Under the pieces are notes generated by a model, which ran no database searches, was not told the origin of the DNA, and saw only the letters and a program-made list of their open reading frames with translations. From contig OY726565.1 of NCBI GenBank assembly GCA_963383645.1, positions 33,584,529-33,648,528 on the forward strand: a stretch of DNA of 64,000 bases, read 5' to 3'. Both the position numbers and the translations under genes were made by a program. Of the stretch, positions 43,591-54,402 are shown in pieces; within the stretch, counting starts at the first letter, position 1, and every line of letters begins with the position of its first letter. This DNA comes from Muscardinus avellanarius (Eukaryota; Chordata; Mammalia; Rodentia; Gliridae).

Positions 43591-44776
43591 GATTTTGTGT
43601 ATGTGTCTATGTGATGACATTGTGGTTGCAATTTTAGCCTGATCCTTTACCTTTTAGAGAAACACAAAAAATATTTATGAGCAAAATGAGACCTAATAGC
43701 CCAGTATATAATGTGGGCAGAGGTAAAGACAAAACGAAATCGACTAGTTGACAGTGGCTCAGGGTGAGGATGGACATGCTGGGTTCATTATACTGCTGTC
43801 TCTACCTTTGCCTGTGCTCAGTTTTCCATAATTAAAAGCAAAAGAAAAGAACCAGCCCATATTAAAAACAAAAGAACCAAGTTAGGTCTCTGTTTTCCTC
43901 TTATTTTTGAGCTTATTTCAAGCTCAAACTCTAACATGTGTGTATGTTGGGAAGACGTTCATTCCCCACATCAGGACTTTGGGCCACTGTCATGCTGCTC
44001 TCCCCAAAGCCAGAAGCAAGACAATCTCAACTGTCTTGACCTTTGGATTGTTTGAAATTGTTGACCATTTGCTTTCTCCTTTCTTTTCTGTCATGTTGGG
44101 AGACACTCATTTCTCCTTCAGTCTCTCTCTCTTTTCTCTACTTTTTCCCAGCCACCAAATAAGTGGCAGCTTTTGACTTTGTCATCCTCTTCTTTTTCTC
44201 TACACATCATCAATTGTTCATCTTCCCAGTTCCACAAAACTTTCATTTCGTTCATCAGTTGGTATTTTACCCTGTACTGACCACCATATGACTTAAAATC
44301 TATTTTCATTTGTTAGATTTGAAGACTATTAATTTATACATTGATTATTTTCCAAATACTTTAAAAGTTTCTGCTATGCACTAGACATTGGGTTGAACAC
44401 AGAAGATGCAGAGCTAAATATGACATGACCTTTTTCTTAAAAATTTCGTAATAAGATGCTAATGTTTCTTCATTTTATTTCTCAAGGTATAGTCTCTTTC
44501 CTAAGATCTAGATAGATGAGAGTGCCAACTGGGTGGTTGGTTAGTTCTTCAGACTAGCACATCAGAAAAGAGCCTAGGTTCATCCTCCACCATGCCTACC
44601 CACATTTTTCTCACCATTTCTGTTGGTGGCCTCAGTCCCTAAGCATGGGATTATACTTCATTTCTCCATCTCCTGGCCTTGATTCCTGCATATACCTTAC
44701 TGATTAGTCAACAGTTGTGTCTTGATCATCACACCCAATCTCTTCCCAGGCATCCAGCATCAAAAGGCCTTAATTT
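43591..44776. other. Unassigned intergenic; possible L2 piece near 44.34-44.43 kb
   Basis: 'tatgcactagacattgggtt', then 'gatgcagagctaaatatgac', faintly resembles L2 3' sequence. No gene is seen. Confidence 0.35.
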
Positions 44777-44925
44777 CTGGGTATGGTGGTACACACTTGT
44801 AATTCTAGTACTTGGGAGGCTGAGACAGGAGGATCACAGGTTCTTGGCCAGCCTCAGCAACATGAGGCCTTCTGCAACTTTGTGAGACCTTGTTTCAAAA
44901 TAAAAAATAAAATAAGGCTGGGAAC
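44777..44925 (+). mobile_element. B1-dID SINE, interrupted after linker
   Basis: The B1 half and linker end at 'aataaggctggga', where another SINE begins. The expected ID-like half is missing. Confidence 0.8.
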
Positions 44926-45061
44926 CCAGGCATAGTGGCGCACGTCTGTAATTTTAGTACTTGGGAGCAGACATAGGAGGATTACAGGTTTGAGGACAGC
45001 TTTACCAAATAGCAAGACTCTCATAAACCTAGTGAGATTTTGTTTCAAAATAAAAATAGGT
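44926..45061 (+). mobile_element. B1 half of a SINE, cut off by the GC-rich array
   Basis: It begins 'cccaggcatagtggcgcacg' and reaches the linker 'tttcaaaataaaaatagg', where the monomer array starts without an ID-like half. Confidence 0.8.
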
Positions 45062-47014
45062 TTTCTGCTGGCAGCGGCCAAATAGGACAGGTATTCCTCT
45101 GAGAAACTCCGGACATCAGATTTTGGATTAATATCTGATTGGGACAATATATACAGTCATTTATAGCCATGACATTCTAACTAAAATATAAGAAAGAAAA
45201 GACGACCAAGATGGTGGAGATGGTGGCGGTAGCGGCGGCCAGTATTTGGGAGGAGATAAAACCAATCCAACCAGCCTTGAACTATTGAAGAAATCTCCCC
45301 CAAAAGAGACTGCTCCTGCACCACATGCTCAGAATTTCTGGACAACATACTATGTAAGAAAAATGCTCCAGAGGAGGGCCAAGATGGAGGCGGCGGCAAC
45401 GGCCAGCATCGGGGAGAGGCAGGTAGATTCATTCTAATCCACCCTGAACTTTTAGGAAGTAGACTTTACCTGCCCCACATGCTCAGGAACTCTGGACAAC
45501 ATACTATGTAAGAAAAATGTTCAGGGCGTGTCAGATGGAGTCCCGCATAGTCAGGTTGGACTGCACTGCGCATCCCGGGAGCCCAGGGCGCTCCTGTGGC
45601 CACTGCGCTTCTCTGCGCAGCGCTGGGGCTGGGTGCGCTCGGAGCAGCAGAACCCGCTCTCCGTGGTGAAGCTGTGGGCCTCCACTCTTGGTGGGGAGAT
45701 AAAACACATTGCTCCTAAGTACTTGGGTCCCCAACTCCTGCAAAAGACACGTACTGTTTTCTTTTATTAAAAAATATTGAAGAGAGAGGAAGATGGTGGC
45801 AGCTGCAGTTGCAGCTACAGTGTCGAACACGACCACAGCGGTGATGGTTAGCAGCAGCCGAATAGGATATGCATCCCCCTGAGAAACCCTGGACAACAGG
45901 TTTTGATTTAATAGCTGAATGAGACAAAACACAGAAAAATTTCCAGTCATCACATCCTATCTGAAATATAGGAGAGAGAGTGGAAAGTGGCGGAATTAGA
46001 GGGAAGACTGCAGCACAGTGCCCGCCAAGAAAAATGATATTTGGAGGGATATCCCAGAAAAGATCAGAAAGCAGACTGCTCCTGCCTCCCATGCACAGGA
46101 ATACTTAACAACACATACTCTAGGAGAGACCAAGAAGGCGGTGGTGGCAGCCAGTATTCAGGAGAGGAAGACAGATCCAACCAAATCCACCTTGAATTTT
46201 TGAAGAAATCTCTCCAAAAGTAGACTGTTCCTGCCCCACATGCTCAGGAACTCTGAAAAACATACTATGTAAGAAAAGTTTTGCGGAGACCGACCAAAAT
46301 GGCAGTAGTGGCGGCAGCCAGTATTCAGAAGAGGCAGACAGATCAATCTAATCCACCTTGAATTTTTGAAAAGATCTCCCCAAAAGTAGACTGCTCTTGC
46401 CGCACATGTGCAGAAATTCTGGACAACATACTATGTAAGAAAAATGTCCAGGGCAAGTCAGAGGGAGCCCTGCTTATACTGCTGGGCTGATTCGCTGTGC
46501 CAGAGCACCCAGGAGACCTCAGCTCATGGCCGCTGTGCCCCTCTGTGCTGCGCTGGGGGTCAGGGTGTACTTGGAGCAGCGGATCCTGCTCTCCTTGGTG
46601 AGGCTGTGAGCCTCCACTTTCAGTGGGGAGATAAAATGCATTGCTGCAAGGAAATTGGGCTCTCATCTTCTGCAAATGACATGTGCTGTTTTCTCCTACA
46701 AATATATGTATGTATGTATGTATGTATGTAGGAAAATAGGAACCTCTGTAAATGTCATGCCCACAGTGACAGTAACCAGAGCCTGCCGGGTGGGGAGGCC
46801 AGGTCTGGAATCAGCAGGCTGGGGCCGGAGCCTGCTGCAAAGTTGCAAGGTAAGGCTGAGTCTGGAGCCAGCGGGGAGGGGCTACTTCACAGCAAAGGGC
46901 CAGTGGGTTTCTTCAACTGTGTGGCCAAGAAGCAATAGGAGCTGCCGCTGCCTCACCTAATCTCTCAGCAGGTTTCTAGACCCAAGTGACCTCTATTTAA
47001 AAAAAAAAAAAAAA
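45062..47014 (+). mobile_element. GC-rich L1-promoter-like tandem monomer array / composite retroposon
   Basis: About 1.95 kb, ending in a 16-base A-run. Units by eye are: C1 (45063-45195), A1 (45201-45365), A2 (45366-45519), B1 (45520-45770), a linker with an AAGATGG motif (45778-45842), C2 (45843-45975), diverged A3 (45976-46123), A4 (46124-46281), A5 (46282-46446), B2 (46447-46703), an (ATGT)n run (46705-46730) and a unique GC-rich end (46740-46998). A units (about 155-165 bp) start with CCAAGATGG-like motifs and end 'catactatgtaagaaaaatg'. C units contain a 'GCCGAATAGGA'-like block as at canonical L1 5' ends. No ORF1 or ORF2 follows. No TSD was found. Confidence 0.7.
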
Positions 47015-47357
47015 CTGGTTGTGAGTGGATCATCCTGTCAAAGTTACTCACCTTCTGGCTTTCAGGTTTTCAGTAAGTGGGAATATTTGGCTATTGTGAA
47101 TCGATATGCATGTATCACTATAATATTCGGTTAGTACTTTAAATGCATTTTGTAGTGTGACTCTTCTCTCCTTGGTTATCTATGAAGGATGTATTATAGT
47201 TTCGTTGTATATGTGCAGGAATTAGCTGACTTGGCCAAGATCACTCTACTGGTCAAGGTCAAGATCAGGGTCAGAAAGAATTGTCCTCATTCCCAGGTCT
47301 GGACCTTTTCTTGCCTCATGATCATAAGGCAAGTTCTTCTTAGTCTCCCAACATTTG
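47015..47357. other. Intergenic; short L1 ORF2-like antisense piece near 47.09-47.14 kb
   Basis: 'tttggctattgtgaat', then 'gatatgcatgtatcac', matches an L1 ORF2 antisense block (compare 29.40 kb) with an internal gap. Otherwise unassigned. Confidence 0.4.
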
Positions 47358-47572
47358 GCAGAGTATGTGGTGGTGCACACGTGTAATCCCAGCATTTGGG
47401 AGGCTGAGACCAGAGGATCTCGGTTCAAGAACGGCCTCAGCTACTACTTAGTGAAGTCCTTTGCAACGCAGTGACACCCTGTTTCAAAAATAAAGAATAA
47501 AAATAGGGCTGGGGTGTAGCTCGGAGGTCGAATGCCCCTGGTTTCCATCCCCAGTTTAAAAAAAAAAAGTTG
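47358..47572 (+). mobile_element. B1-dID SINE
   Basis: A forward dimer from 'gagtatgtggtggtgcacac' to 'tttccatccccagttt' and poly(A). Confidence 0.88.
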
Positions 47573-49238
47573 AAAATAAATAAATCAATGCATGACCCTG
47601 CAGGGCCTTAGAAGGGAGTGTAGGAACAATGGAACACACTTTGAAGAAGAGCATCAATTAAACAACACAATCTGGTCACTGTGGGCCTGTGCAGAAGATT
47701 CCTGCGGCTCCTTGGAATGACTGGAATGATTTTGAGGGATACTTGTTTCACCAGGGTCATAATTTCTCTGTTGGTGTACGAGCTAAAGAACCAGTTGCTG
47801 GGACTGGCTGTCATCATCTTCAGCCTTTGTAGCTGCTCTATTATTACGCATTTCAGTTGCAGCAGGTATGAATCAGGCATTCTTACACAATCCTGAGTTT
47901 CCTCAAGGAGAATTGCCAGTTACTCATATATCAATTTCTCACCTGCCCCACCAGTAAAGATTTGGATATATGAGCAGGTGGCATGTCAGCAATATAGACA
48001 GAAGCTTTATAAGGAAAGAAAGAAAAAGAACCTGTGAAATCATCTTCCAGGTAACTCACGCAATGATAAGAGAGACAAATTACACGTGTTATGCTCCATC
48101 TTCAAAGGGAAGTGTATAGGTGTATTTAGATGAGTTTCTTACATTGAGATAAGATAAAGATAATGAAATAATATGCCTTGGGTGTGACCAAAGAAGGAAA
48201 TAGTAATTATCAAGGAGAGTGTGGATGGTGTAAATAGCTAAGGAGAGAGGTAATTGGGTGGCTCCAGTGTGAAATAATTAAGAAAACAAAATGTATTTCA
48301 GGAAAAGAGGAGACATTGGGTCAAAGGACTTTATCCTATTTTGGCTCCTAATATTATATTGGATGACTACCTGATTAAGCACGATGGGCTCAGAGATTGC
48401 CCCATGGTGAAGATGCAGCGCAGTCTCTTTACCTTTATCCCAAGTGTTTCAAATCCTCACGACTGATGAGACTCAAAGCGTGCTGCCCACACTGCTTCCA
48501 GGCAGCTGCTCACTGCATTCAACTGTATGCACAGTGGTCCTTCCCAGCACAGTTCATCAGCATTTTCTTTTTAATTACTGGTTTTCACATACACAGACTG
48601 TTTCTCCACTGGATTTGAGGAGGTGTGCTGTACACCCAGGTTAATGAAACCAAGCAGTTCTTGTTCACAGCTCCTACTGAGGTCTGAGGCATGGAAAACA
48701 TTTAAAAAATGCTTGTTTGAAGAATGAATAAAGGATTCCAATGACTTAAAGGAAAATCTGGTTTAAACAACCATTATTATATTTTGGTTCCAAAACCATG
48801 AGATTAACTGTGCCTTGGAAGGTCTTCAGTTTCTTTCCCCATATACCCTTTTTATAATCTAATATCAAGTGGAATTACTGGATTTAAGGAGCTTACTTCT
48901 CCATTAGGGCTGTATTACAAGTTGCCAAACACCACTGAACTGGCAGAGGAAACACCATAAACTGATATATCAATATAAAAATACTCTAGTTTATTCATTG
49001 AGTGTCTTAACTTTTCCTTTCCTAATGTAACACATAAAAACAGTAATAAAATTGTTGGCTAGAAATCCTTTGAATAATATATCCCAGGTTGTTAATCTGC
49101 AGAACTTAAAACAGTTCCTAACATTAAATAGCATCAAATTTCTGTAGGTTTCAAATTTGCCATGTTTGCAAAAGATACAAATTCCAGAGGGCTTCCCCAG
49201 AACTACTACCTCAAAATACCTCATGAGGTAAGGCCTGA

Positions 49239-49241
<3 letters not shown>
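47573..49241. other. 1.7-kb stretch with no recognised repeat
   Basis: It contains only short ORFs of 60-90 residues without domains (for example 47608-47880 minus and 48397-48618 plus). I see no promoter or splice context that would support them. Confidence 0.4.
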
Positions 49242-49290
<49 letters not shown>

Positions 49291-49464
49291 CTGGGATTGA
49301 GCCCAGGGCTTTCTACCTCTGAGCTACAGCCTCAGCCCTATTTTATTTTATGTTTTAAATTTGAAACAGGGTCACTAAGTTACCATGTCTTGGCCTCAAA
49401 CCTGTGACCCTCCTGTCTCAGTCTCCCATGTACTGAATTACAGATGTGTGCCACTGGGCCCAAC
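49240..49464 (-). mobile_element. B1-dID SINE with (TG)n tail
   Basis: About 24 TG units (49242-49289) precede the reverse ID-like half 'gggattgagcccagggcttt'. The B1 half ends 'gtgtgccactgggcccaac'. Confidence 0.88.
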
Positions 49465-49496
49465 AAATGTGTGCACTTTGAAAGCTAGGAGAGGTT

Positions 49497-49727
49497 TTAT
49501 TTTGTTTTTTATTTTTTTGTTTTTTGCGGGTCTGGGATTGGAACCCAGGGGCATTCGACCTCCGAGCTACTCCCCTTCCCCTATTTTTTATTCTTTATTT
49601 TAAAACCGGGTCTCACTGAGTTGCAGAGGGCCTCACTAAGTAGCTGAGGCTGTCTTCGAACCGCGATCCTCCAGTCTCAGCCTCCCAAATGCTGGGATTA
49701 CAAGCGCGTGCCACCACGCCCGGCTGC
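49497..49727 (-). mobile_element. B1-dID SINE
   Basis: A reverse dimer with retained CpGs ('cgaaccgcgatcctcc', 'gcgcgtgccaccacgcccgg'), near the apparent consensus. Confidence 0.92.
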
Positions 49728-50003
49728 TAGGAGAGGTTTTGGAATCACAGCCTTCGACTTCACTATCTAAAGAAACTTAAATCTATGAGGGCCAGCCAAT
49801 GAGAACCAGACTGCAGCACTCAGAGTTCTTGGGTATAGAGCCCCTCCCTCTCAGTCAACTCTTCCAGAATTTTCTTCAGGCTTTCTCTTGTATTTCTCGC
49901 AGACATTTCCTAATTATTTGGTCCTTCCTTGAAGTGTACAAGTAGCACCCTCAGGTACTCAAGTGCCAAAGCTGATGTTGGAAAGAGATGAATAAAGTGG
50001 ATG

Positions 50004-50195
50004 TGAATTTGCATCTTGGCTCTCTCCGCATGACCCTGGCCAAGTTACTTCACTTCTTTAATCTGACATTTCCACATATGTCAGAACACGGACAATACTG
50101 ATAACCTTACAGGGTTATGGTAAAGATCATATAAGATAACAAGAGATAGCGCCTGATACCTATTAGATGCTTGGTAATTATCATTTCCTTCCTTA
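50004..50195 (+). mobile_element. MIR SINE
   Basis: MIR blocks in order: 'tcttggctctctccgcatga', 'ccctggccaagttacttcac', 'acggacaatactgataacct', 'gttatggtaaagatcatata', 'atgcttggtaattatca'. Confidence 0.78.
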
Positions 50196-50964
50196 TGAAT
50201 TATTCTAAAAAGCATGAGAACATGATGTTTCAATTTCCTGTACAGATGCCTAACACCCTACTCTGTGTGTATGTGCTATATATCTGTGGCTTGGCTTAAG
50301 AACAGCTGATCTGTTTAAAGGAAGCAACTTTTAGGGTTTTTTTCTTGAAAATGCAAAGCCAGATAACTGCATTGGCTTGGGTTTTATGCTCTCTGGGTAG
50401 CTCCAAAGAGACCGATAGAACAAAGCCATCCTTCTTCCCTGTTACCCCTGGGTACTGCCACTGGTGGTAGGGAGTCCCTTACCAGAGTTCTGTCACTAAT
50501 GTCTCTATCATGTCTCAATCTCATGGAAACTAAGGCGTGTGCGCCATGACCTGTCATTCCTTTGGTGTGAAGATGGTTGTGATAGACCCATTCTGCACCT
50601 GTCATTCGACAAGCAACCACAAAACATCTATTGCAGAAACTGCCCTTCAGAGAACTGAGATGCAATCTGGGAGTCGCCTCTGGATTCTAGAGCCTGTGTC
50701 CTGGCTCCATTCCACTACTCCTGAGAGAGCCCTGGGTCACTGGATACCTAAATTAGCATATTGTAGAAATGATCTCACATTTATCAACTCCTGAGTGCTG
50801 GCCCTGCTGGCCCAGGCTCTAGCCAGCAAGTTACTAAAAGTGGAAATTAAATTCTCAGACTCCCCCACTCCTCAGAGGCCAATGAGGATGAGTGCTTCAC
50901 CAGCTCCTGTCCTAATCAGGTGGTCCTTCTCTGTGATGGATTGGAAAAGGTTTTATCTTTACCT
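50196..50964. other. Unassigned intergenic sequence
   Basis: Overlapping short ORFs on both strands, with no domain or repeat recognised. Confidence 0.4.
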
Positions 50965-51169
50965 TTGTATGGTACTGAGGATTGAGTCCAAGGCTATTCT
51001 AAAGGAGATACATCCCCAGCCTCATTTTATTTACCTTTTTGTTTTGAAACAGTCTCACTAGATTGCTGAGAGTCTAGCTAGTTGCTGAGGCTGGTCTAAA
51101 ACCTTTGATCCTCCTGTCTCAGCCTCCCAAGGACTGGGATTACAGGTGTGTCCCACCACACCCAGCTCC
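50965..51169 (-). mobile_element. B1-dID SINE
   Basis: A reverse dimer from 'atggtactgaggattgagtc' to 'gtgtcccaccacacccagct'. Confidence 0.88.
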
Positions 51170-51602
51170 ATCTTATCTTTAATCCCAAACCACTAGTGTA
51201 TTTCAATGTCAATTCATTTCAATATTATTTATTGGTTGTCAAGAACATTACAAACAACAGTAACCAGTAACAGTGACTGTCTCCACCCTTTTGAAACTTG
51301 CTGTCTGAATGAAAGAATACTTCTTGACAAGTCATTTGGGAACAGTCAGGAGAAGGGCCTGGATTTCTCTTCATCATGATATGACAACATGTATCAGTTT
51401 TCAAAGATGATCAGTACTGCCCAGGATTAGACATTAACTGTCATCTTAGGCTCTTTTACAGAGATATTTATTTGCTTATTCTTTTTAAACAGATACAAGG
51501 GAAACTCCATTTCTGCTATAGGAAACACGGCTGCTTTCTTCTGCAGGAAGTGGGACTAGGTTTAGGTGGCTTTCAACTCAGCAGGAGTTCCCTCTTCCTT
51601 TT
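51170..51602. other. Unassigned intergenic sequence
   Basis: Nothing firm. 'catttcaatattatttattg' near 51220 is weakly L2-like. Confidence 0.35.
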
Positions 51603-51688
51603 CTTTCCCCTCCCTTCCCCTCCCCTCCCCTCCCCTCCCCTCCCCTCCCCTCCCCTCCCCTCCCCTCCCATCCCCTCCCCTCCCTTCC
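51603..51688. repeat. (CCCCT)n pentanucleotide repeat
   Basis: About 16 units with few interruptions. The minus strand reads (AGGGG)n and has the spacing for G-quadruplexes. The proline/serine ORFs here are artefacts. Confidence 0.95.
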
Positions 51689-51713
51689 GGTCCAGGGCAT
51701 GTAATTTCCCTGG

Positions 51714-51730
51714 TGGCCGCTAGAGGGAGG
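51714..51730 (+). promoter_or_regulatory. CTCF-like motif
   Basis: 'TGGCCGCTAGAGGGAGG' fits the core pattern TGGCCNC(C/T)AG(A/G)GGG, with one weak position (A in place of C after GGG). It lies just after the (CCCCT)n tract in non-SINE sequence. Motif match only. Confidence 0.4.
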
Positions 51731-51943
51731 TCAGCACCAGAGACAGCATCCCAGGAAGTGCTCAGCAGTCACTCCAGGCAGATTTAGAATGCATTGGAAA
51801 ACAGCGGGTAAAATAGAGAGAAATGGAGTTGCTAGATAAAATACAAAACAGCAATTCAATGCAAATTTTAGGTGAATAACAAATACCAGTACTAATAAAA
51901 GAGATATTTTGTTTTTTCTGGAATTCATATTCGAATTAAATTT

Positions 51944-52150
51944 GGCAGGGCTGGTGGCGCTCACTTGTAATCGGCATACTTGGGAGGCTGAGCTGAGGAT
52001 CACAGGTTCGTGGCCAGCCTCAGCTACTTAATGAGGCCCTCCGCAATTTAGAGACCCTGTTTCAATTAAAAAAAAAAAAATAGGGCTTGAGCTGTAGCTC
52101 AGAGGTAGATGCCCCAGGTTCAATCCTCAGCATTGCAAAACAAACCAAAT
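51944..52150 (+). mobile_element. B1-dID SINE
   Basis: A forward dimer with small deletions, ending 'ggttcaatcctcagcattgc' and a CAAA-rich tail. Confidence 0.87.
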
Positions 52151-52189
52151 AAAATTTGAACTGGGAGTACTGAACTTTGTGTGTGGGGG

Positions 52190-52303
52190 TGGATGGGTAG
52201 GTGGGGTTTGCAGGGGATTTAACCCAGGCAATTCTACCTCCAAGCTACCTGCCCAGCCCTTTTTATTTATTTATTTATTTTAAAAATTGAAACATGCCCG
52301 GCT
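52190..52303 (-). mobile_element. B1-dID SINE with most of the B1 half deleted
   Basis: The reverse ID-like half and (TTTA)n linker pass straight from 'attgaaaca' to 'tgcccggctt'. The central B1 part (about 120 bp) is missing. Confidence 0.8.
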
Positions 52304-53005
52304 TGGAAGCGCTTTTCGGAGAGAAGGGAAAGGATTATTTACTGTCTACCTGGTATCTGAACCTGGAGTGAAGTTTTGCATCTTATAGACTGGAAGAGGC
52401 TGCGGCCTCCTACTGACTGTCTGTGGCCTTGTCTAGAGGCAAGAAAAATGGTCCTCTGCCTTAAAGCACTTCCTCCATTATTTTCTCCAAGACCAGGTGC
52501 ACCTTTACAGTCCTTTTGGTATTCAGGAATTTCCCCTGAAGATGCAGGTATCCGAGGAAAGAACCTGGCGTGCTTGTCAGTTAACCTTTCCAAGAGCCTT
52601 GTGTCTCAGCTTGGTGGTGGTGAGCTCTGAATCAGAAGAGTACATGTAAGGTACAGGTTGGGGGGCAAAAGACAAAGCAGGGAAGGACTCATCCAGAGAG
52701 GGTCACAGAAGAAAGAGCTGGGGTGCTTAATGTTGCTTCCTTAGTTAGCAACATTGTCCAGGGCTGGAGCCCTTTCTGAGGGCATGTGTGGAGTCTGAAT
52801 AGATAGTTTGCCTCAAGTTGAAATGACTTCCAGCGCTTGGAATGCCTGGCCATGATTGCTCTTCATTGGCTTTGCTGAATAGATTCCATCATTCGCAAGT
52901 GTTTTTATTTCTCTGGAAGTTGGAAATGAGCTCTGATGTCCTTTGGTCATAGTGTAGCTGAGACTAGTCATAAGGGACTCGTGCTGGCCAGCGACCAGCT
53001 TATCT
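52304..53005. other. Repeat-free intergenic stretch
   Basis: The 84-residue ORFs on both strands (52339-52630) have no recognisable domain. A non-coding exon cannot be excluded. Confidence 0.4.
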
Positions 53006-53107
53006 CTCAAGGCGTTTCTTCTTTTGGTGCTTTGTAATTATATATCGTAATGAGGTTCAGAGCACTAGAAACGCACATGCATCTCAAGGCTTTTCTTGCT
53101 AACTGGG
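53006..53107 (-). mobile_element. 72-bp L1-type 3' end with TSD
   Basis: The insert 53021-53092 is the extreme 3' end of the L1 type seen at 13.8, 16.1 and 17.8 kb, in reverse. The TSD is 'ctcaaggcgtttctt' (53006-53020) and 'ctcaaggcttttctt' (53093-53107), with one mismatch. Confidence 0.82.
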
Positions 53108-54091
53108 TTTCCCTGTTCAGTGTCAACAAAGGTAAATGGAGTACAGAGAAGGTCCTTAGAACAAATGATTTCCACAAGTTAAAAAAACAGAGACATTATT
53201 CCTTCACTTCCTTTTTTTCCTCCCAAGGTCAATATTACACACAAAGTTTCCAGTGGTAGAGAGAGAAGCTGCCTTTCTTTAATCTGAGAGCACATTTAAA
53301 TTACTGACCTTGAAGACTGAATTCTGCAGCTGGTGTTTTTTTTTTTTTATGCTGATGAAGTTACTATCAAATTAAATCAGCAGGGGGCACAATTTCTTCA
53401 CGGTGTGTTAGGCTTTGCTATTTGATTAGAAAGGAAAACACCTACGCTGTTTCTTTGTGCTGTTTTGAATGGTCTTATCTTATAATCCATACATCAGAAT
53501 GTCACACACGATTCATTTTTTTTCTCATCTGAAAAGGAGCTGGCAAATTTACTGACAGTGCCCTGCTAATTATACAATTTCTGCATCGATAATTCTTTAT
53601 TATTTAAAATAAACCATCATAGGGTGGGTGTGTTTAGGGCAATGAATCCAAACTGTAGAACCTGTTACTCCCTTATTTAGAGTTTCTCTCATGGTGACTT
53701 CTGGGCATCTATAAAACTGGTAGAAAGATTTTATCTATTGATCTAGTCGGCAATTGCAGCAGATGCTGTCAGGGGCTGTGTTACAGCTGTCTTCCACATC
53801 CTCAAAAAGTCTGTGCACTCAGGATCCCTCACAATCCAATTTACTGTATTCTCTTCATGATTTGCTGAAAAGAAATAGAAATCAGTGGCCTTGTCTCATG
53901 GTGCTTCTATGGGTGACACGGAGTGATCTGGAATTCCCAAGTGTCGGCTCCTGCGTCTGGACTTGGTCCTGGTCAGTGCTATTTTAGATTAGACACTTTA
54001 TATATCTCTTGGCATTCATTTTATTATCCTCAAAAACAAAAGCAGATTATGAATATGGGAAAGATTCAGGACAATTTATCAGTAGAGCTTA
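53108..54091. other. Repeat-free AT-rich stretch with a CTCF-like motif
   Basis: About 1 kb without SINEs. It has 'ggcaaatttactgacagtgc' and AT-rich homeobox-like words in 53.33-53.62 kb. The composition suggests a conserved non-coding element, but conservation cannot be judged from one sequence. Confidence 0.4.
53380..53392 (+). promoter_or_regulatory. CTCF-like motif
   Basis: 'CAGCAGGGGGCAC' is a strong match to the CTCF core (CANNAGGGGGC). It is in unique sequence. Occupancy is unknown. Confidence 0.5.
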
Positions 54092-54095
54092 TCAA

Positions 54096-54127
<32 letters not shown>

Positions 54128-54218
54128 TTTATTTATTTTTGTGGGTCTGGAGGTGGAACCCAGGGGCATTTGACCTCCGGGCTACACCCCCAGCCCTATT
54201 TTTTTTTCTTTATTTTTA

Positions 54219-54255
<37 letters not shown>

Positions 54256-54402
54256 TATTTTGAAACAGGGTCTTACTGAATTGCAGAGGGCCTCACTAAG
54301 TAGCTGAGGCTGTCCGCGAACCGCGATCCTCCAGTCATTCTCAGCCTCCCAAATGCTGAGATTACAAGCATGCACCACCACACCCGGCTCTCAAGGGTTT
54401 TT
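54092..54402 (-). mobile_element. B1-dID SINE with (TTTA)n tail and (ATT)n linker
   Basis: A reverse dimer. The tail is a (TTTA)n run and the linker has grown into about 13 ATT units (54216-54256). A 12-bp perfect TSD 'tcaagggttttt' lies at 54092-54103 and 54391-54402. Confidence 0.93.

Noticed and set aside
45531..45953. 140-residue minus ORF in the GC-rich array
   Set aside because: It spans unrelated repeat units, is not kept in the second copy of the units, and has no known domain.
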